Origin: Membranipora membranacea
Lineage: Eukaryota; Bryozoa; Gymnolaemata; Cheilostomatida; Membraniporidae
Assembly: GCA_914767715.1 (NCBI GenBank)
Contig: OU612073.1
Coordinates: 2,790,001-2,854,000, forward strand
Direction of reading: 5' to 3'
Length of the DNA: 64,000 nucleotides
Shown here: positions 33,493 to 47,500 of the stretch, piece after piece
Layout of the letters: each line of letters opens with the position of its first letter
Position numbering within the stretch: position 1 is the stretch's first letter
Notes under the pieces: model-generated
The model's database searches: none
What the model was told of the DNA's origin: nothing
What the model saw: the letters and a program-made list of their open reading frames with translations, nothing else
Translations under genes and position numbers: made by a program

Positions 33493-36400
33493 GGAAAGAA
33501 TCACCACCAAGACATGTGTGCCATGGCCAGTCCGCCTCAATCTCCCAAGGAACCAATTTATGGAATTGCCAGTGGAGGTGATTATCACTTGGAATCAAAC
33601 CTCAAGCAGAATGGTAGTCTGGAGACAGAAGAACAACATACGTTCGACAACAGCAAATATTTCCAACAAAATGGGCCTAATAATGGGTTACCGGAAAGCA
33701 TGAGTGAACCGAAGGTAAAATTTCCTACCTGCTTCTAATCCCTTCTCATCACCAAGTTATTCATATGTTATATTGTGCTTCTAAGCTTCTTAGCCTACTA
33801 GAAACATTGCTGCCATGGAGAAAGGTAAGTTTCTGCCCATCAACATCTGGTATTGCTCAAAGATAATTAATGAGTCGGCAATCTCAGTATTGTCCCTCAT
33901 GGCCAAAATAATTACAGACTATCAAATCAGGAAGTAAAAAACGGGTAGCAGTCAATAGGGATGACAAAAATGTTTTCTTTATAAGCAAACCTCTATTGTT
34001 TTATTCTACATCGTCACTATAACCTTCTTTTCAGAATTTTTTTGTGTCCATGACCATGCATTTGTGTGACATTGTAATTGTCATAACATTATCGATTTCT
34101 GCACAAAATTTGAATCGATCGCATCTGCGGTTTGAAACATTTATTGAGATGTTATGGTAATCCTTTGTCTCGAAAGCCTGACTTTTGTGAGAAATACCAA
34201 CTCTATATCTTTTTAATTCTGCACTCATTCAATTGAGAAAGTGCAACGCTTTGGAAATAATTTAATAATTATGTAATCTGCTTTGCTGTGGTCACACAAT
34301 TATAAGCACCTTACTTCCCCCATAATTTGTACAATTGTTGATCTTATTTAAAAAAAAAACTGTGAAATCGCATATTACAATTGAAAATTGTTTTCTCTGA
34401 AAATGACACTGTAATTTGATAATTTTCCGGCATTGCTGCATAGTTCATTAGGAACACATGAGAAATATAGAATTTCAAAAGGTCTTCTTCTTCATGTTTT
34501 TATGTTCATTTTTTGCTTTGCATGAAAAGAAACAAGACATGGAGAACAGTCCCTTGGCCACTTGGTCTTTGTCAAATCAGGAAGCTTGTTCTCAAAGTAA
34601 TAGCATAGGTGAAGGCCACCTAAAAATACCCCTAAGGCAGAATGAATATATGAACACACCCTCACTCAGTGACAGCAAATACTCCCAACAACATAGGGTC
34701 ACAAACAAGTGTACGGAAGGCATGAACGAATCAGAGGTAAACAGTTCCACCCACTCGTATTCATCGATTTATTTTTCAAAATTATTTTGCCTCTGTTGTG
34801 AACCAATGATAAATCACGAGTGCCCGACTTTTCTGACCAAAAACAAGATTTTGCACTTACCCAATTAAGAAAATACAATGCTGTGGAAAAACTAACCAAT
34901 TATAAAAATCTTAATTGGTACAAATATTGACGTTATTTTCCTAAAAAAGAACTCAGTGGTTAATTGCATAATACAATTGGTTTTGTTTTCTATGGAAATG
35001 CCACTGATATTTTGTCATCTAATTTTCCTGCTTTACAGCATGTTGCATAGCATAAGATTTTGAAGAGGTCTTCTTCATTTATATCATCAATTTTTCTTAA
35101 CATGAAAAGAAGCGCTGCAAAAAGAACTTGGCCACTTGGCTTTTGCCGAACCAGGAAGCTTGTTCTCAAATTAATAGTGGAGGTGGAAACAACCTAAAAT
35201 CAACTCTAAAGCTGAATGATTGTATTGACACAGGAGTACAACCCTCACTAAGCAACACTAAACATTGGCTCGCAAACAAGTGTCCTGAAGGCATGAATGA
35301 ATCAGAGGTAAACAGTTCTATACTTACTCCTATTCATTAAATTATTTTGACTTTGTTGTTAACCGATAAGGATTTGAAATACTTTAACTGTATAAGTATA
35401 AAAGTCTACAACATCACTAATGGCCACAGCTGAAAGATATTTACACCCTACATTCTGAGAGCACACGCTCCATGCTCAGCTCTCCCTGATGTGGTGAAGC
35501 TGCATCGGACAAGTTATTTTGATATGCAAGAATCCGTTCTGTACAGTGCCTACATCAGTGGTTTAACTCTATTCTGTGAGTTTCTTTGTCTCCGTAATAT
35601 TTTATTGCCAGTGCCAATTTCTTTTGCACAAATCAACACTTTATATTAACATAAGATTTTGATTGAAATCTAGCCAATTGAAAAAGTATAATACTATGAA
35701 AAGTTATTTTAATGCGGTCACACCATGTGTGATATAATTAACAGTACAAACACCAACTGTACCGATTATATTTGTTGTTTGGGTTTGTGTTTTTTGAGGT
35801 AACTGAGTTGCAAAATTTATCATACCGTTTCATGTGAACAGTTATTCTCTAGCTGATTCATTTAATTGATCAATTGAGAAATTTGTTTTTCAACAAAACA
35901 TACCTGGAAACCAGAAAAATTGCACCGATTGTACCTATTATATTTGTTGTTTGGGTTTGTATTTCGTGAGGTAACTGCATTGCAAAATTTATTATACCGT
36001 TTCATGTGAACAGTTATTCTCTAGCTGATTCATTGAATTTTTCAAATGAGAAATTTGTATTTCAACAAGATATACCTGGATACCAGAGAAATATTGACAG
36101 AAATAGCAGACTTCTAAAGTTGAACGAAATTAGTCCTGGGGGTAGTGAGGTTTCAGGGTGGCTTACTTACATTCAACATACATTTTCCATTATGAATGAA
36201 GACTTTAAAAACTAAACAGAAAAATTTTTGGTTCTCAGATGTGAATATTATACAACGTATTGCATGGCTGTCATGGATGTGTGATATGAATCTTCCCATG
36301 TATATATACACATACATATGTGTATGTATATATGTATGTATATGTGCATGTGCACAGATGTGAAGGTGTACGTTAATGTGTACATGTTTATGTATATGTA

Positions 36401-39400
36401 TTTGTTTGGGTAAGTGATGTGTGTATGAACATGTATATTTATGACTGTATCTGTTGTCTATGTATTGATTGGTGATTTCAGTTGCATTGTTAATCAAAAT
36501 TTCTTTTTGGATAACTATTAAACAGATGTATCAGAGAAGGACAAATGGTCGGAGTGAAGAGGGGTCTAGCCTGCAGCAAGAGAGACCTGATTCTTCTAGC
36601 TCTGAGGAAAGCAATTTTACAATGAGAGATGTAAGTGGAAACCATACAAATATTGAGTTAAAAACACAATGTAGAGAGGCAGTAGGTACATCAAGAAAAC
36701 AAGAAGTACTGATACCTCCACCTGATGTATAATCAATTGAAGCAAGTCTCTCACAATTTTGAATAACTAGTGACTACCTATAACGCATCTTTCAAGGGTA
36801 ACGCACACTAGATCATCAATGTTTTATAGCTATAAACAGATACTACGCAGCCATAAGGCAGATGTACTTTGGTTTTAGCTGCTAGAAGCGTATTCTTCAT
36901 CTGTACGTTGAATAAAGGCATTCATGCTCCAGCTCCTTAAAATAATCTACGAGTATATTTTACCATAACATTTGAAACATATCACAACATTTGGTATAAT
37001 GATTTTTTTGTTTTTTCTAGGGTTCAGGTGGTTCTTCGGAAAACAAAAGTGGATCAACATACGGTAAGTGAATAAATTAGTTTTGACAACCAGCCCCCTC
37101 GGAAACTAATGCTTGCAGTGCAGACTAAGTACAGTGAATTCATCATTATTTTAATTTTCCAGGTGCTCCTGCAGAACCAGACCAAAGAGCTATTCTTCAA
37201 GAAGCATCCGCAAATCAGCTTAACGAAGATGAAAGCGGAAACAGAGAAGGTCAGATTTCATCACTATCATCTTCCTTTCAGTATGAGGTTATCTCAACAT
37301 TCACCAATAAGCTAGACGCTTTGAAATGTGCTTGCATAGAATGCCATTTAAATGTACATCACAGAAAAAGGTAGTATAAAGTGGTATAAGTAGTAAAGTA
37401 TAAAGTAGTATTAGGTGGCTGCCTTGCCAAGATTGTCAAGGCAGCCACCACCACCAAGTCACCAATAGCCACCACCAACATATTCTAATATCGAGATTTG
37501 ACATTAACAAAAGTGATTAGAGAAAGTGTTCCTTTATTTTAGATAAAAAATGTAATGACTCACTTTCACTCAACATAGACAGTCCCGTGGAAAAGGATCA
37601 CATTGCCCGCTCAAAAGCACCATGCTTTGTAAAAGAAGGGTCACACGACGCGGTGAGATCAGAGGGAGTGGGTGGTGAAAAGTGTAATGCTCGCAATGAC
37701 ACAGTCCAATTTGTAGTGGATAACAAGAGACTCAAACTGAGAGTTTACTGTACAGATAGAAATAAACAACCATCAACTGATGACAGTATTGATGTTGTTC
37801 CTAAAGAATTGGCTGCAGAGATAAAACGGTAAGTAACAAAATGCAGTAGAAAAAGAATTTTCAGTTCACTGTAAGGGTGTCAAAGGCTCCATGATTGATT
37901 TCAGCACACATAACACATCGTGAAAGTTCGAGAAAAGAGAATTTCACATGGACCTGATTTACCTGTGAGAGTGACCATGAACAATTTAAATCAACTGTTT
38001 CTGTTTTTATTTCACTATTCAGTTTTGCTCATTTTCTAGATTGTGTTATAAGAAGCGTGTCGACTTTCTTGAGATAATGCAACTTCCAACTCAAAAGAAA
38101 CAAATCCATGTATATGGAACTAAAGCTTCAGACATTCAAACCGATATCGATCATTACATAGCGAATAATGGCATGTGCACTGGTTTTAAAGTCATAACCC
38201 ATGACACAACTGAGTACCTTTGGTTTGACGAGTGCACAGGAACCCATCAAACTCCGACATCGTTCCGAATTTGCAAGCTTGAGTTTGATGAGACCAAGGA
38301 GGAGTGGATTGAGACCCGCCATACAACATGTGAGCTAATCATGTTTGGGGAAAAAATGAACACATCTGTCTCGCATGATGCTCTCTATGCTGTTTTCCCA
38401 GCGCATATGGTTTTAAGCGATCTTGATTGTAGAAAGCTTCTGTCAGGACATGAAAGACATACGACCATTAAAAATCTTAAACATGTATTGTATATAGAAG
38501 AGGCAAACTATGAGCTTCATCTGCATAATAGGATAGAATACATCGGTCTCTTAAAACCTCCTAGATTTGTGTATGAGCACTATCGTGTTGGTGAAACCAA
38601 TCCTGAGGAACAAAACCACAACGCGTATATGAAGGATATGGTAATCGCCCGCCTAGACCTCAATCAGGACCGAAGCATCGGCAGAGATGACATTATAGCT
38701 TCAATGGTACAAAAGGTTGTACTAAATGACAACTCTACTACAGCATACAGAATATCGGACCTCATTCTACCGATCCCAACGGAGCAGCTTCAATCGATGG
38801 CCATTAGAAATGTCAAGTTTCGTGTAGGAAACCAAAACCCTGCCTATTTGTTCAAGGACCAAAAATGGGATTGTAAGATGGATGAGTCCTCCCCTGTTGG
38901 AAGAGTGCGTGCTCATAGACTTGAGTTCTCTACTGCCTTGTGAGTGTGGGGAAGTTATACGTTCTACTTATAACAATAAAATACAGCTAAATAGGTCATA
39001 TCAGAAGACAATATGCCTACATCAAGAAATAATCAAATCGTATACACTACTCAAATTTGAGAAATATTTGAGGTCTTTCAATGATCCTACCCTTCATTAA
39101 ATGCTGGAAGCTGTTTATACTTTCTTAATATTTTACAGACCTCTACTGGCTGGGCACTGCGGTAGGATAGTATATATGGAAGGTGAAGAAAATGACGAAA
39201 TCGTCTTGTATCCAGTTGCAATGTTTGTTGGAGAGGCCAAGGCCAGACCAGGGACAGGTGAGAGGGTATACCAAGCCGTAATGCTTTATCACAACATCAG
39301 AGATATTGAAGAATCATATTCCAAAGAAGTAAAAAGTCTCAGAATGCCAACAAAAGAAGACCACGAAGACCAGCAGGCAGCTAAGAGGTTTTATCAGGCC

Positions 39401-39421
39401 ACCAGCTCTGGGCAAAACTAG
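33493..39421 (+). CDS. Trypsin-fold protease family gene 2 (predicted His-Asp-Cys triad)
   Basis: Exons are 33493-33714, 34530-34736, 35110-35307, 36526-36630, 37021-37063, 37163-37249, 37543-37828, 38040-38939 and 39139-39421 (TAG 39419-39421). Phases join into 776 codons plus stop. Exon 1 may be preceded by another, but it has an in-frame ATG at 33514. Exons 1-3 are copies of one about 70-residue Ser/Asn-rich repeat. Exon 7 has NDSLSLNID and NKRLKLRV. The 900-bp exon has IHVYGTKASDIQTDIDHY, then His (AVFPAH, codon 38404-38406) and Asp (KDMVIARLD, codon 38635-38637). The last exon has the predicted nucleophile Cys (LAGHCGRIVY, codon 39158-39160). The long exon is exactly as long as in gene 1, with matching borders. 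AATAAA at 39875-39880 may end the transcript. Predicted intracellular protease of unknown substrate; inactive function not excluded. Confidence 0.78.
34240..35310 (+). repeat. Tandem duplication of an exon with its upstream intron in gene 2
   Basis: The exons at 34530 and 35110 are 580 bp apart. They share their 3' splice context (catgaaaag), words such as NQEACSQ, and the end MNESE before gtaaac. The introns before them also align (for example the caattgagaaagtgcaa and caattaagaaaatacaa blocks). The exon at 33493 is an older relative. All three have lengths divisible by three, so copies can be added or skipped without loss of frame. Confidence 0.75.
35759..36090. repeat. 172-bp tandem duplication in intron 3 of gene 2
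   Basis: The block starting near tatttgttgtttgggtttgt at 35769 recurs at 35941. Both copies include ataccgtttcatgtgaacag and ttctctagctgattcat. Confidence 0.75.
36295..36440. repeat. TATG/TGTA-rich microsatellite
   Basis: Alternating purine-pyrimidine sequence of tatgtgtatg- and catatgtatg-type words in the intron before the exon at 36526. Confidence 0.7.
37414..37449. repeat. Perfect hairpin in an intron of gene 2
   Basis: ggtggctgccttg, a 10-base loop, then caaggcagccacc: 13-bp perfect arms followed by CAC-rich sequence. No terminator role is expected in an animal; probably a MITE remnant or a local inversion. Confidence 0.7.
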
Positions 39422-41402
39422 GCTCTACACATCTGACACAACCAATATACAAAGAATCAGCCGTCGGCAGTTGACACTTTACTGATTCTTTTAGGGCAAT
39501 TAATCTGTCGCTACCTACTTCACAGCCTCACAACTGGAACCTTCCATTTCATTGGTTATGGTAATCAAGAATCAATTTGGTCATTTGTTTTCATAAGTGT
39601 TTACATATTTACAAATGTGATTCACAAAATTAGCACATAAACATTAGTAGCAGTTACCAGTTGCTATGCTCAGCATACACTTAGTTATTTTTTGCAGCAC
39701 TTCAATACACTCTTATCAAAGACATATTTTTAGTCCTGTGATCATAAAACAAAGTGTTTCACATTTGTGACCTGATCAGTTCACCTTTCTGAAAGCTGTA
39801 ACAGATTTTAGTCCGCTCGCTTTTTTAATGTGAAATAACTGTGCTCTTATTGTTAATATTCTGACACTATTCAGAATAAAGCAAAAACATGTTTTGATAT
39901 ATTATAACAGAATAGTATGCTGTGAAATTGCATTTGGTTATATTACAATTTTCATTACGCAAAACATTATTTTCTAACAATAAAATATTAGCAGTGAAGT
40001 ATGTTTAATAATATCAGGCATAGTTTTCCATCACATCTTTCCAGCATGAACAAATGAGAGAAACTTCATGTGCTAATCTTAAGAAGAGAGAAAGGGGATT
40101 GCAAAAAGCGTATTGTTAGTTTTTTTACATCTTCGATTGAAAAATTGAATCCTAAAACAGACAGGAAAACAAGCTAGCTGAAGAAGCTGGATTGAATTTT
40201 ATATTGTCGTTGCCCAATATCTTTTAAACCCGAAAAGGCAGTTTGGTCAATATCATATATGATACGCGAGTCATGGGCCAAAACAACTCAACTGAGGATT
40301 CAGGCCTGATTCTCACGTCTTATGTCTGAAACTCTCAAACCATCAGACTGCATAGCAACCAAGCCCTTTTGAATGGTTGATGTAAGGGTGATAATTAGCC
40401 AAGCAAAAAATTCGAGTTCAACAAAGACCTGAAAAATAAAAAAAAGCCCTCACAAACTGGAGTTATCCCTTCCTTCTCATTATGCATATAACTCCCAACT
40501 ATTGAAATCATGCATGTCTGAAAAATAGCCTGCATGATATAATTTTCATCCTTTATATCGTCTGACCATACAATACCACAGTAAACATGATTCACCCAGA
40601 CAAGAACAGGCTCACTTTCCTAATGATTACATTGTGTCATGTTCTGTCATCCACCAATCATATTATTCCTTTGATCGAAAAACAACAGGCAGAACTCCAA
40701 TGCTCACCTAGACAATTTTTAGACCTGTGTCTTCACTGATGGCTCGTCTCATCTGCTGGGTTGACCACTGGAATCTACTTATCTCTCAAGCAGAATGAAT
40801 TGCTGGGAGATTTTCATTTTAAACAGCAACTATCAAAGCACTTAAAATCCTAATAATTTTTATAACTTGTGTATTTTTTCTTTTTCTCTCCGCTTAAGTT
40901 TTTTTGTTGTTGTTCTGTCACTGCATGAAAAACATTCCTAAAGATGATTGTAGATTGACAATAAAAGTATATATACAGCCAACCAATAACCTTCAGTAAA
41001 CCATTATGATCGGTGGATGGACTCTTTTTTTTTATCATTCAGTATTTACGTAAATGATTTTGAAAATCAGGAAGGGGACCTCGAGAGTCCAAGGGGTGTG
41101 AGAAGCCTCTTGGATCCAATTCTGTTATACTATCTAGGGATGATGTGGGATGTGGGAAAATGGTCTTATATTGCAGATTAGCATACCGTTCATTAATTAC
41201 TTAATAAATTAATAAAAGAATTGTGAACATTAAGGAGACAGCTCCCAGTTTTTGAAAGTTATTGGATACTTACATTATACAGCATTACATTAACCTTCTT
41301 CAGTCATCCAAGATGAAACTAGCTACCCTCAGCTGTGGCCTTCCTATTAGGAAACAATGTTTCTTAACAAAGAAGGTGTAAAATGACAAACGTTTCACGA
41401 CA
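39422..41402. other. Spacer downstream of gene 2
   Basis: Holds the presumed 3' UTR of gene 2 (AATAAA at 39875-39880) and AT-rich sequence without a recognised gene. Confidence 0.4.
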
Positions 41403-41582
41403 TTATTTCTTTCTCTTGTGTCCATTCTGGTAGCAGGTGCCTGCCAACTGGAGGCCCCTGGTCGCTCTCCAAGCAGACCTGTACTGGGTTTATATGGAGG
41501 ACTTGTAGAGGCTGCAGCAGGTGCTGGTACTACTGGCTTAGGAGTCTCATCAGACTTTACTGCAGGAGCAGAGTCACGCTCT
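41403..41582 (-). CDS. Candidate isolated exon, Pro/Ala/Ser-rich, unknown gene
   Basis: Minus strand. The frame runs through ERDSAPAVKSDETPKPVVPA, then SPPYKPSTGLLGERPGASSW and QAPATRMDTRERN. The composition is unlike the surrounding AT-rich noise and it has the look of a disordered coding linker. I could not find neighbouring exons or decide the borders, so it may be a stray exon, a retrocopy scrap or chance. Confidence 0.3.
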
Positions 41583-43559
41583 TTGTGTAATAACGCCGGA
41601 AGAAAACGGGATAACAATAAATGTGATAATAAAAACAGGATCATGTGTTACACTTTTATCTCCACACATTATGCTTTGTCACTAACACCCCCCTTTTGGT
41701 TAGCAGAAATTGCTTCAAGCCTAGCTCACTCACAACTTAGAACCAATAGGCACTGTGTCGGACAGTGACTCTGTTGTCATTGACCCTCATCATCAAATTC
41801 AACTTAAAAGATGCAAGTATTATTTAGATTCTTATTTGTCCTTTCAGCTGATTTGGGAATCCCCTTTAGGTTTTAGTGTTAATTTTTGTTGAATCAGAGG
41901 CCTTGTGTTTGTCACAGTGAACAATAAAGTGGAAATGAATACCAAGAATATGCTATTGTTAACTGTTTTTTTTTGTTTTTTTGTAAATGCAGCATGATTT
42001 TCGGTGAGTTAGTCTTAATTTTGTATCTATATGGATTTAAGCTAAATATGTACTACTTTCGATCCCCGACCTATTATAGTTCTTGATTACGGTTGTGTGA
42101 CCATATGAATGATTTCCTTCCTCCCAGTGTTGTCCTGGTTATCTCCAGAATGTGTCTGTTATATTATTTGTCAATTTTTTGAGGTTAAAACTTGACACAT
42201 GAGGTGTTTTTGTGCAGATGTGGAATTGATGTTGATAGAGGAAGATGATGGTTGATGTTGGCTGATAATGGTGATTGGTAATTTGGAGTTGTCTGCCAAC
42301 TGTTGCCCATTATTGATGCCTGATGGCGAGAGCGATGCTATGGATGGTAGTGGGATTCTTCCTCGTATTTGTTGTAGTAAAACATATTGATGATATTTAT
42401 CATGCTTTTCACAGCATTCCAGCTTAATAGCTGATTTTTATGATTTGCAGATTACTCATAATTTTTTTATAGGGTTGACTTAGTAACTGAAGACTAAATG
42501 AAGATATGATGATTGAAAAGCTCTAAGTGTCATTTAATTCTGTGCAAATAGATTTACTAGGAAAACAATTGGAAGTAATGTGTTTTTAAAAAAAGAGGGT
42601 AAAACAGAGTCCATCATAATTGAGGTTTATATAACAATTGGAGATCTTTATATGTGAATGGATATCATTGTATATGTGTGCTTTCGATAAACAAGTGGCA
42701 AACATAGCCTCAGTGGCCAACAGGTTTGTAGAAAACCTGGAAGGCGGAACTGTGAACAAAATCCGAGCATCAACTTGAGTACTCAGGATTATGCTTGTGG
42801 TTTTTTAACTTGGAAGCCCAGTGCAGTTGATTAGTGATAAGGTAGATGTAATGGGACGCCATTGCCACCACCCTTTCTCACGCTAGCTTTGTGGAACGAT
42901 GGCATTATTACGAGGTTTTCTCAAGCGTCAAATTGTATTATATAACAGACTTTTTATAGGTTTTGTTTAACTTATATCAATAGCCAGATCAATGAGTAAT
43001 CAATAATTTTGAATAGTCATGCTAATATCGCTCATTGTTTGCCTTTATTCAAAAAAATGCTATAAAGAATTATTATATCTAGTGTTTATACAAACAGGAT
43101 AAATCAGGCAAACACTCTCAGGCAGTGTGTGTTGCTAGAGAATGATGTAAATCTACTTCCTGGGGGTTAACCAGTGTTTTTAGTTTGAGCAGAAGGTATT
43201 TCTCACAGCTGAAGTTACTGTAGGGCATATTTTGGCAGTATGTCATGGTGGTGAAAAAGGTGAGTATACCATGACAAGTATTACAACCACTGTGTTGAAT
43301 TTAGCAACAAAGACAAATGTTTGGAAACTTGAATTTTTTTTCAGAAACGAAAATGAATTTGCTATATTCTTGAACCAAGTTGAAGTTGGTAAACGTAAAT
43401 CAAAATCAAAATCAAAATCAATTTCAAACACTGACAAACTATAATTAGACAGATAGTTTGGCTTGAGTTTAGATATGCATATTTGCTATAAACTCTCTGC
43501 CCATGTTAAATGTGGGTTAAAATTGCAAGTGTTGTCTCTGTCCGAGGACTGAAAAATAC
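41583..43559. other. Gene-poor region
   Basis: AT-rich sequence. I found no exon with a homologue in the window, no inverted repeat and no RNA gene. Confidence 0.35.
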
Positions 43560-43747
43560 CAGTGCCTTAAGGGCCCGGCTGCCGTATTCAGCGCAAAGTT
43601 GCTCCCAGTTGGCAAGCAGGTCGGAGCGCAGCTGGGGCGTCATGCGTCATGAGCCCAGTAGTCAGTAGACCGCAGCGGGATTCGAACCCAGGACCTCCAA
43701 CGCTTGCCGTTAGAGGGCAGGCGCTCTGACCAACTGAGCTACCTCCT
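43560..43747 (-). repeat. tRNA-derived SINE-like element
   Basis: On minus the head reads GGAGGTAGCTCAGTTGGTCA with a pairing D arm. A tRNA-like anticodon arm follows (loop CTCTAAC), then a clear box B, GGTTCGAATCC. After the T arm there is no acceptor-stem partner for GGAGGTA; the sequence runs on into an unrelated tail. It is therefore a SINE-like copy, not a tRNA gene. Confidence 0.65.
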
Positions 43748-44510
43748 ATTCCTGCATGTTGTGTTACGTATGTGATTGTTTGTTTATTGAAAAATCAAAT
43801 GAGACTTCCTTGGTAATGTTTCTAACCTTATAATTTTCTACCCAAAGCCACCAAGACGTATTAACGTGATATATTGCTTTTTAAAACTTTTTAATATTGT
43901 ATTGGTGATTATGTCTAATAGTTGTTTTCACAGATTAAACCTCCCAAATATTTGATGTTGAGTCGCAATGACCTCTGGAAGTTCATTTTGGGGCAAAAAG
44001 TGCCCTTTTTAAATTGTGCTCTCTGTGCCTTGTTTTTGAGGTATTTGATTAGTTAATGCTTTCACTATATAGAGGAGGCATTGCACTAACTGGAGGAGGG
44101 ACATTTTGGCGAAACTTTATGATTTTAGGCCTCCTGTCTTCGAGACTTGAAATTGATTTTTGCAATGGTAATAGGGCCATTTCTGACCCCTCATTACATG
44201 CGACCCCAATAATGAAGAAACTAGAATTTCCAATTCATTATACCATTTTGGTCTTGTACTGTCACTCAATCAATAATCTTACCAGCTTACAGATCCTGGT
44301 TGTCACAACTGTAACAGATAATAACCCAAATTTTAACTAATTTAGGTCAAAATTTTCCAGCCAAAAATCAGAAAGTCAGAAAGATGTCAGTCAAATTTGT
44401 TGTCAGCATGATGAACAACGGGAGATTGTCTAGATATTGATCGAAGCGATTGTTGATTATGGCTTTACATCTTGAGATATTTGGATTTTTGTGGCTAAAC
44501 CAGCTTTATT

Positions 44511-47500
44511 GATTCCGTGTCAAAATGCCATGGTCAAAATGCCATTGGGACAAAATGCCAGTGACATAATGCCATTGCCAATATGCCATGGCCATAATGC
44601 CATAGGTGATAACACCACTGCACAATATACCAATGCCATAATACCAGTTGTACAAAACGCCAGTTGTGTCAAAATACCGGTGGATATAATGCCGGATTGG
44701 ACATAATACCATTTGGGACAACATTCCATATCCCAAAACACCATTGCCATAATGCCAATATATGTTACCAAAAAGGAGATCAAGCCACGCCTTATTTTCA
44801 TTGTTAGTTACAGCTGCGTTTTGCTTGGTCAGAGCAGGAGGTGGTTCAGTTGATTAGAGCCATCTCATTCACTGTCCAAGTCTCGAAGTTTCTACGTTTG
44901 AATTTTGATGATCTCTGGAGTTTTTTGGCTTCCACAAACTGAGAGCTAGTGACTTGTAACAAATATTTCCCAACTATTCTCTAGATTCTAGAATTATAAT
45001 GACAATAACTCTGGATTAGTACCAACTTTTTTTCGAAAGCCAAGTTTTGACTCATATTACTAGTGGCATCGATAAGACCACAATGATTGAACATAGAGCA
45101 GGTTAACTCTGCATTTATAAGTTGTATGAAAAGTTACAGTCACAACTAACAAGAAATAAGAAGTCTGTTCACCCACAATGAACTTTCATGGCTAGGCCAT
45201 GTCCATCATATTCAGCAAAGTCATTTTATAGGGGTTTGTGAGTCAGAGGACGTTCACAACTTGAATACCATGTTGTAAATTTAGTATATGATAGTAAGGA
45301 TATAGATATGTTTTTACATCTCTTCCGAACATATACACAATCAACAAACTTTTTTTTTCTTCTCAAAGGTATGAAAGCCAATTTACAGAGCCGTTTCGTC
45401 AAAATGTGGTGTTACTAGGCAAAATATTTGTTTTTCTTAAATAGATATCCATAGAAATTGATTACAGACCCATTTCAATTTTAAACTCGACATCAAAGGT
45501 TTAAAAAAAACTCCTCTCTGTGCAAATGAGAGAGTATTCGGAGTGCAAAGAGTTACTCACAAATTAGAGATTTGGCATTAGATGGAAGCTCAGTACAACT
45601 ACTGACACAATCAATATTATAATGGAACAACTTTTAGACCATTTTTATGATAGAAAAATCAACCAGGGTTTGTTTTTAGATCTTTCAATACAATAAATAT
45701 ACAATAAATCACGACATTATTATAAATAAACAGTTATATTTCAGATTTTCTTCACCCTCATATCGACTGTTAGAAATATATCTTTTAAATAGAAAACAGT
45801 TTGTCTTGGTAAGTGAATTAAGTCAGGTTTACTGTCTGTCATGATCGGTGCTACCCAGGGTTCGGTTCTCGGCCAGTACTAATTTCAATATATAAATATT
45901 GACCTTTTAAATGCATCACCCGATCTAAGTTAAATACCTTTTGCTGACAATACTAATATTTTTAGTACTAAGCCTGAAATTACGAAGAGAAATTTACCTC
46001 TGATGACTGAATGGTGTATCACCAACCGTCTTGTGATAAACTATGAGAAAATCTTTTTGAAGCACCAAACAAAATTTGTAACCCATAAGATTAAAAGCTC
46101 ATATTCGGGTACTCTATTTTAGAAGAAAAAGGAACAACAAAATTTGTAGGTTGAAACTCCAGTATAACTTTCCATGAACATTTTAAAAGCCTGAAAAAAA
46201 AAAGAATTTAACCCTGATGATGATGATACAAGCACTCGGTCCAGCCGTTGAGCAAAATCTAATGGTTGACATTATTTATAGCTTTTACATACGGATTTGA
46301 TCTAAGAATTCGAGTTTTGGGGTCACGCAAGTGATAGCTAGCTACGACTCTACAAAAATGCTCTGCGCCTCATCAAGGGAATTAGACCAGGGGTCACATT
46401 TCTAATAATTATGAAAAACTAAAAATCATGCCATTACAAACTCTTTTTGAGTACAGAATTTCGAAACTTTTATTGAAATCATGCTCAATTAAAAATATTT
46501 TAAACATGATTTTAAACCATGAATACAACACTTGATCCAACAAATTTAAATTTCTTAACACCAATAACAAGCGATGACAGAGGTTTCTTGTTAAGCAATG
46601 GCATGTATAGCATTGTTCAACAAGTACCTTCTAAGAGTTTGAGCAGGGCCAGGATGCAATCTGATAGTCGGGCTGGTGGGGCGTCGCTGGTCAAGTGGTG
46701 CATAGCAGGTACGGTGGGCACTAATGTTGCCAAATGTGTCAGTATCATGTTGAAAGCTATAAACAAGATGTAAAAAAGTATCCAATACAAAGATAATCAT
46801 TATGACTGTTCTAGAAATGGCCTTGCCTCAGATGTCACTTTTTCAGTGTCTTAGCGCTGAAAAAGATTGTATTTTTATGCTAAACTGCATACTCATGAAC
46901 AGAATTTTCCTAGACTATGTTCAATCATGCTAGCCTTCATGACGCCAGTAATAGCATCAATCAAGACCAGTCAAAACCCTTCTAGCCAAGGCATAAAGTT
47001 GGTCAACTTTAGAGAGTCAATTAATTTGCCATATCCCACAGAGTTTGCGGCACAATATTTGGCTGCAATTTCTGCAACACACACCAGCCTTCGGTACACA
47101 TGGGGCCCAACAAACCCCAGAGATCATCAAAATTCAAACGTAAAAACTTCGAGACTTGAGCAGTGAAGGAGATGGCTCTAACCAGCTGAAGCACCTCCTA
47201 CTCTGACTGAGCAACTCGCAGCTGCAACATAACTAACAAGAAAATATACAGCGTGGCTTGATCTCCTTTGGTAGCATATTTTGGCATTATGGCATCGGTA
47301 TTTTGGGATATGGTATGTTGTCCCAAATGGTATTATGTCCAATCCGGCATTTTATCCACCGGTATTTTGACACAACTGGCGTTTTGTACAACTGGTATTT
47401 TGGCATTGGCATAATGTGCAGTGGTGTTATCACCTATGTTATTATGGCCAAGGCATTATGGCAATGGCATTATGTCACTGGCATTTTGTCCCAATGGCAT

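Noticed and set aside
36153-36497. His-rich frame on the minus strand
   Set aside because: It is produced by the TATG/CACA microsatellite and lacks splice or homology support.
43674-43747. Possible tRNA gene on the minus strand
   Set aside because: Box A, D arm and box B are present, but there is no 3' acceptor strand to pair with GGAGGTA and the sequence continues as an unrelated tail. It is a SINE-like copy.
44491-44801. Overlapping open frames on both strands
   Set aside because: They arise from the ATGCCATTG minisatellite in the foldback arm and show no protein-like composition.
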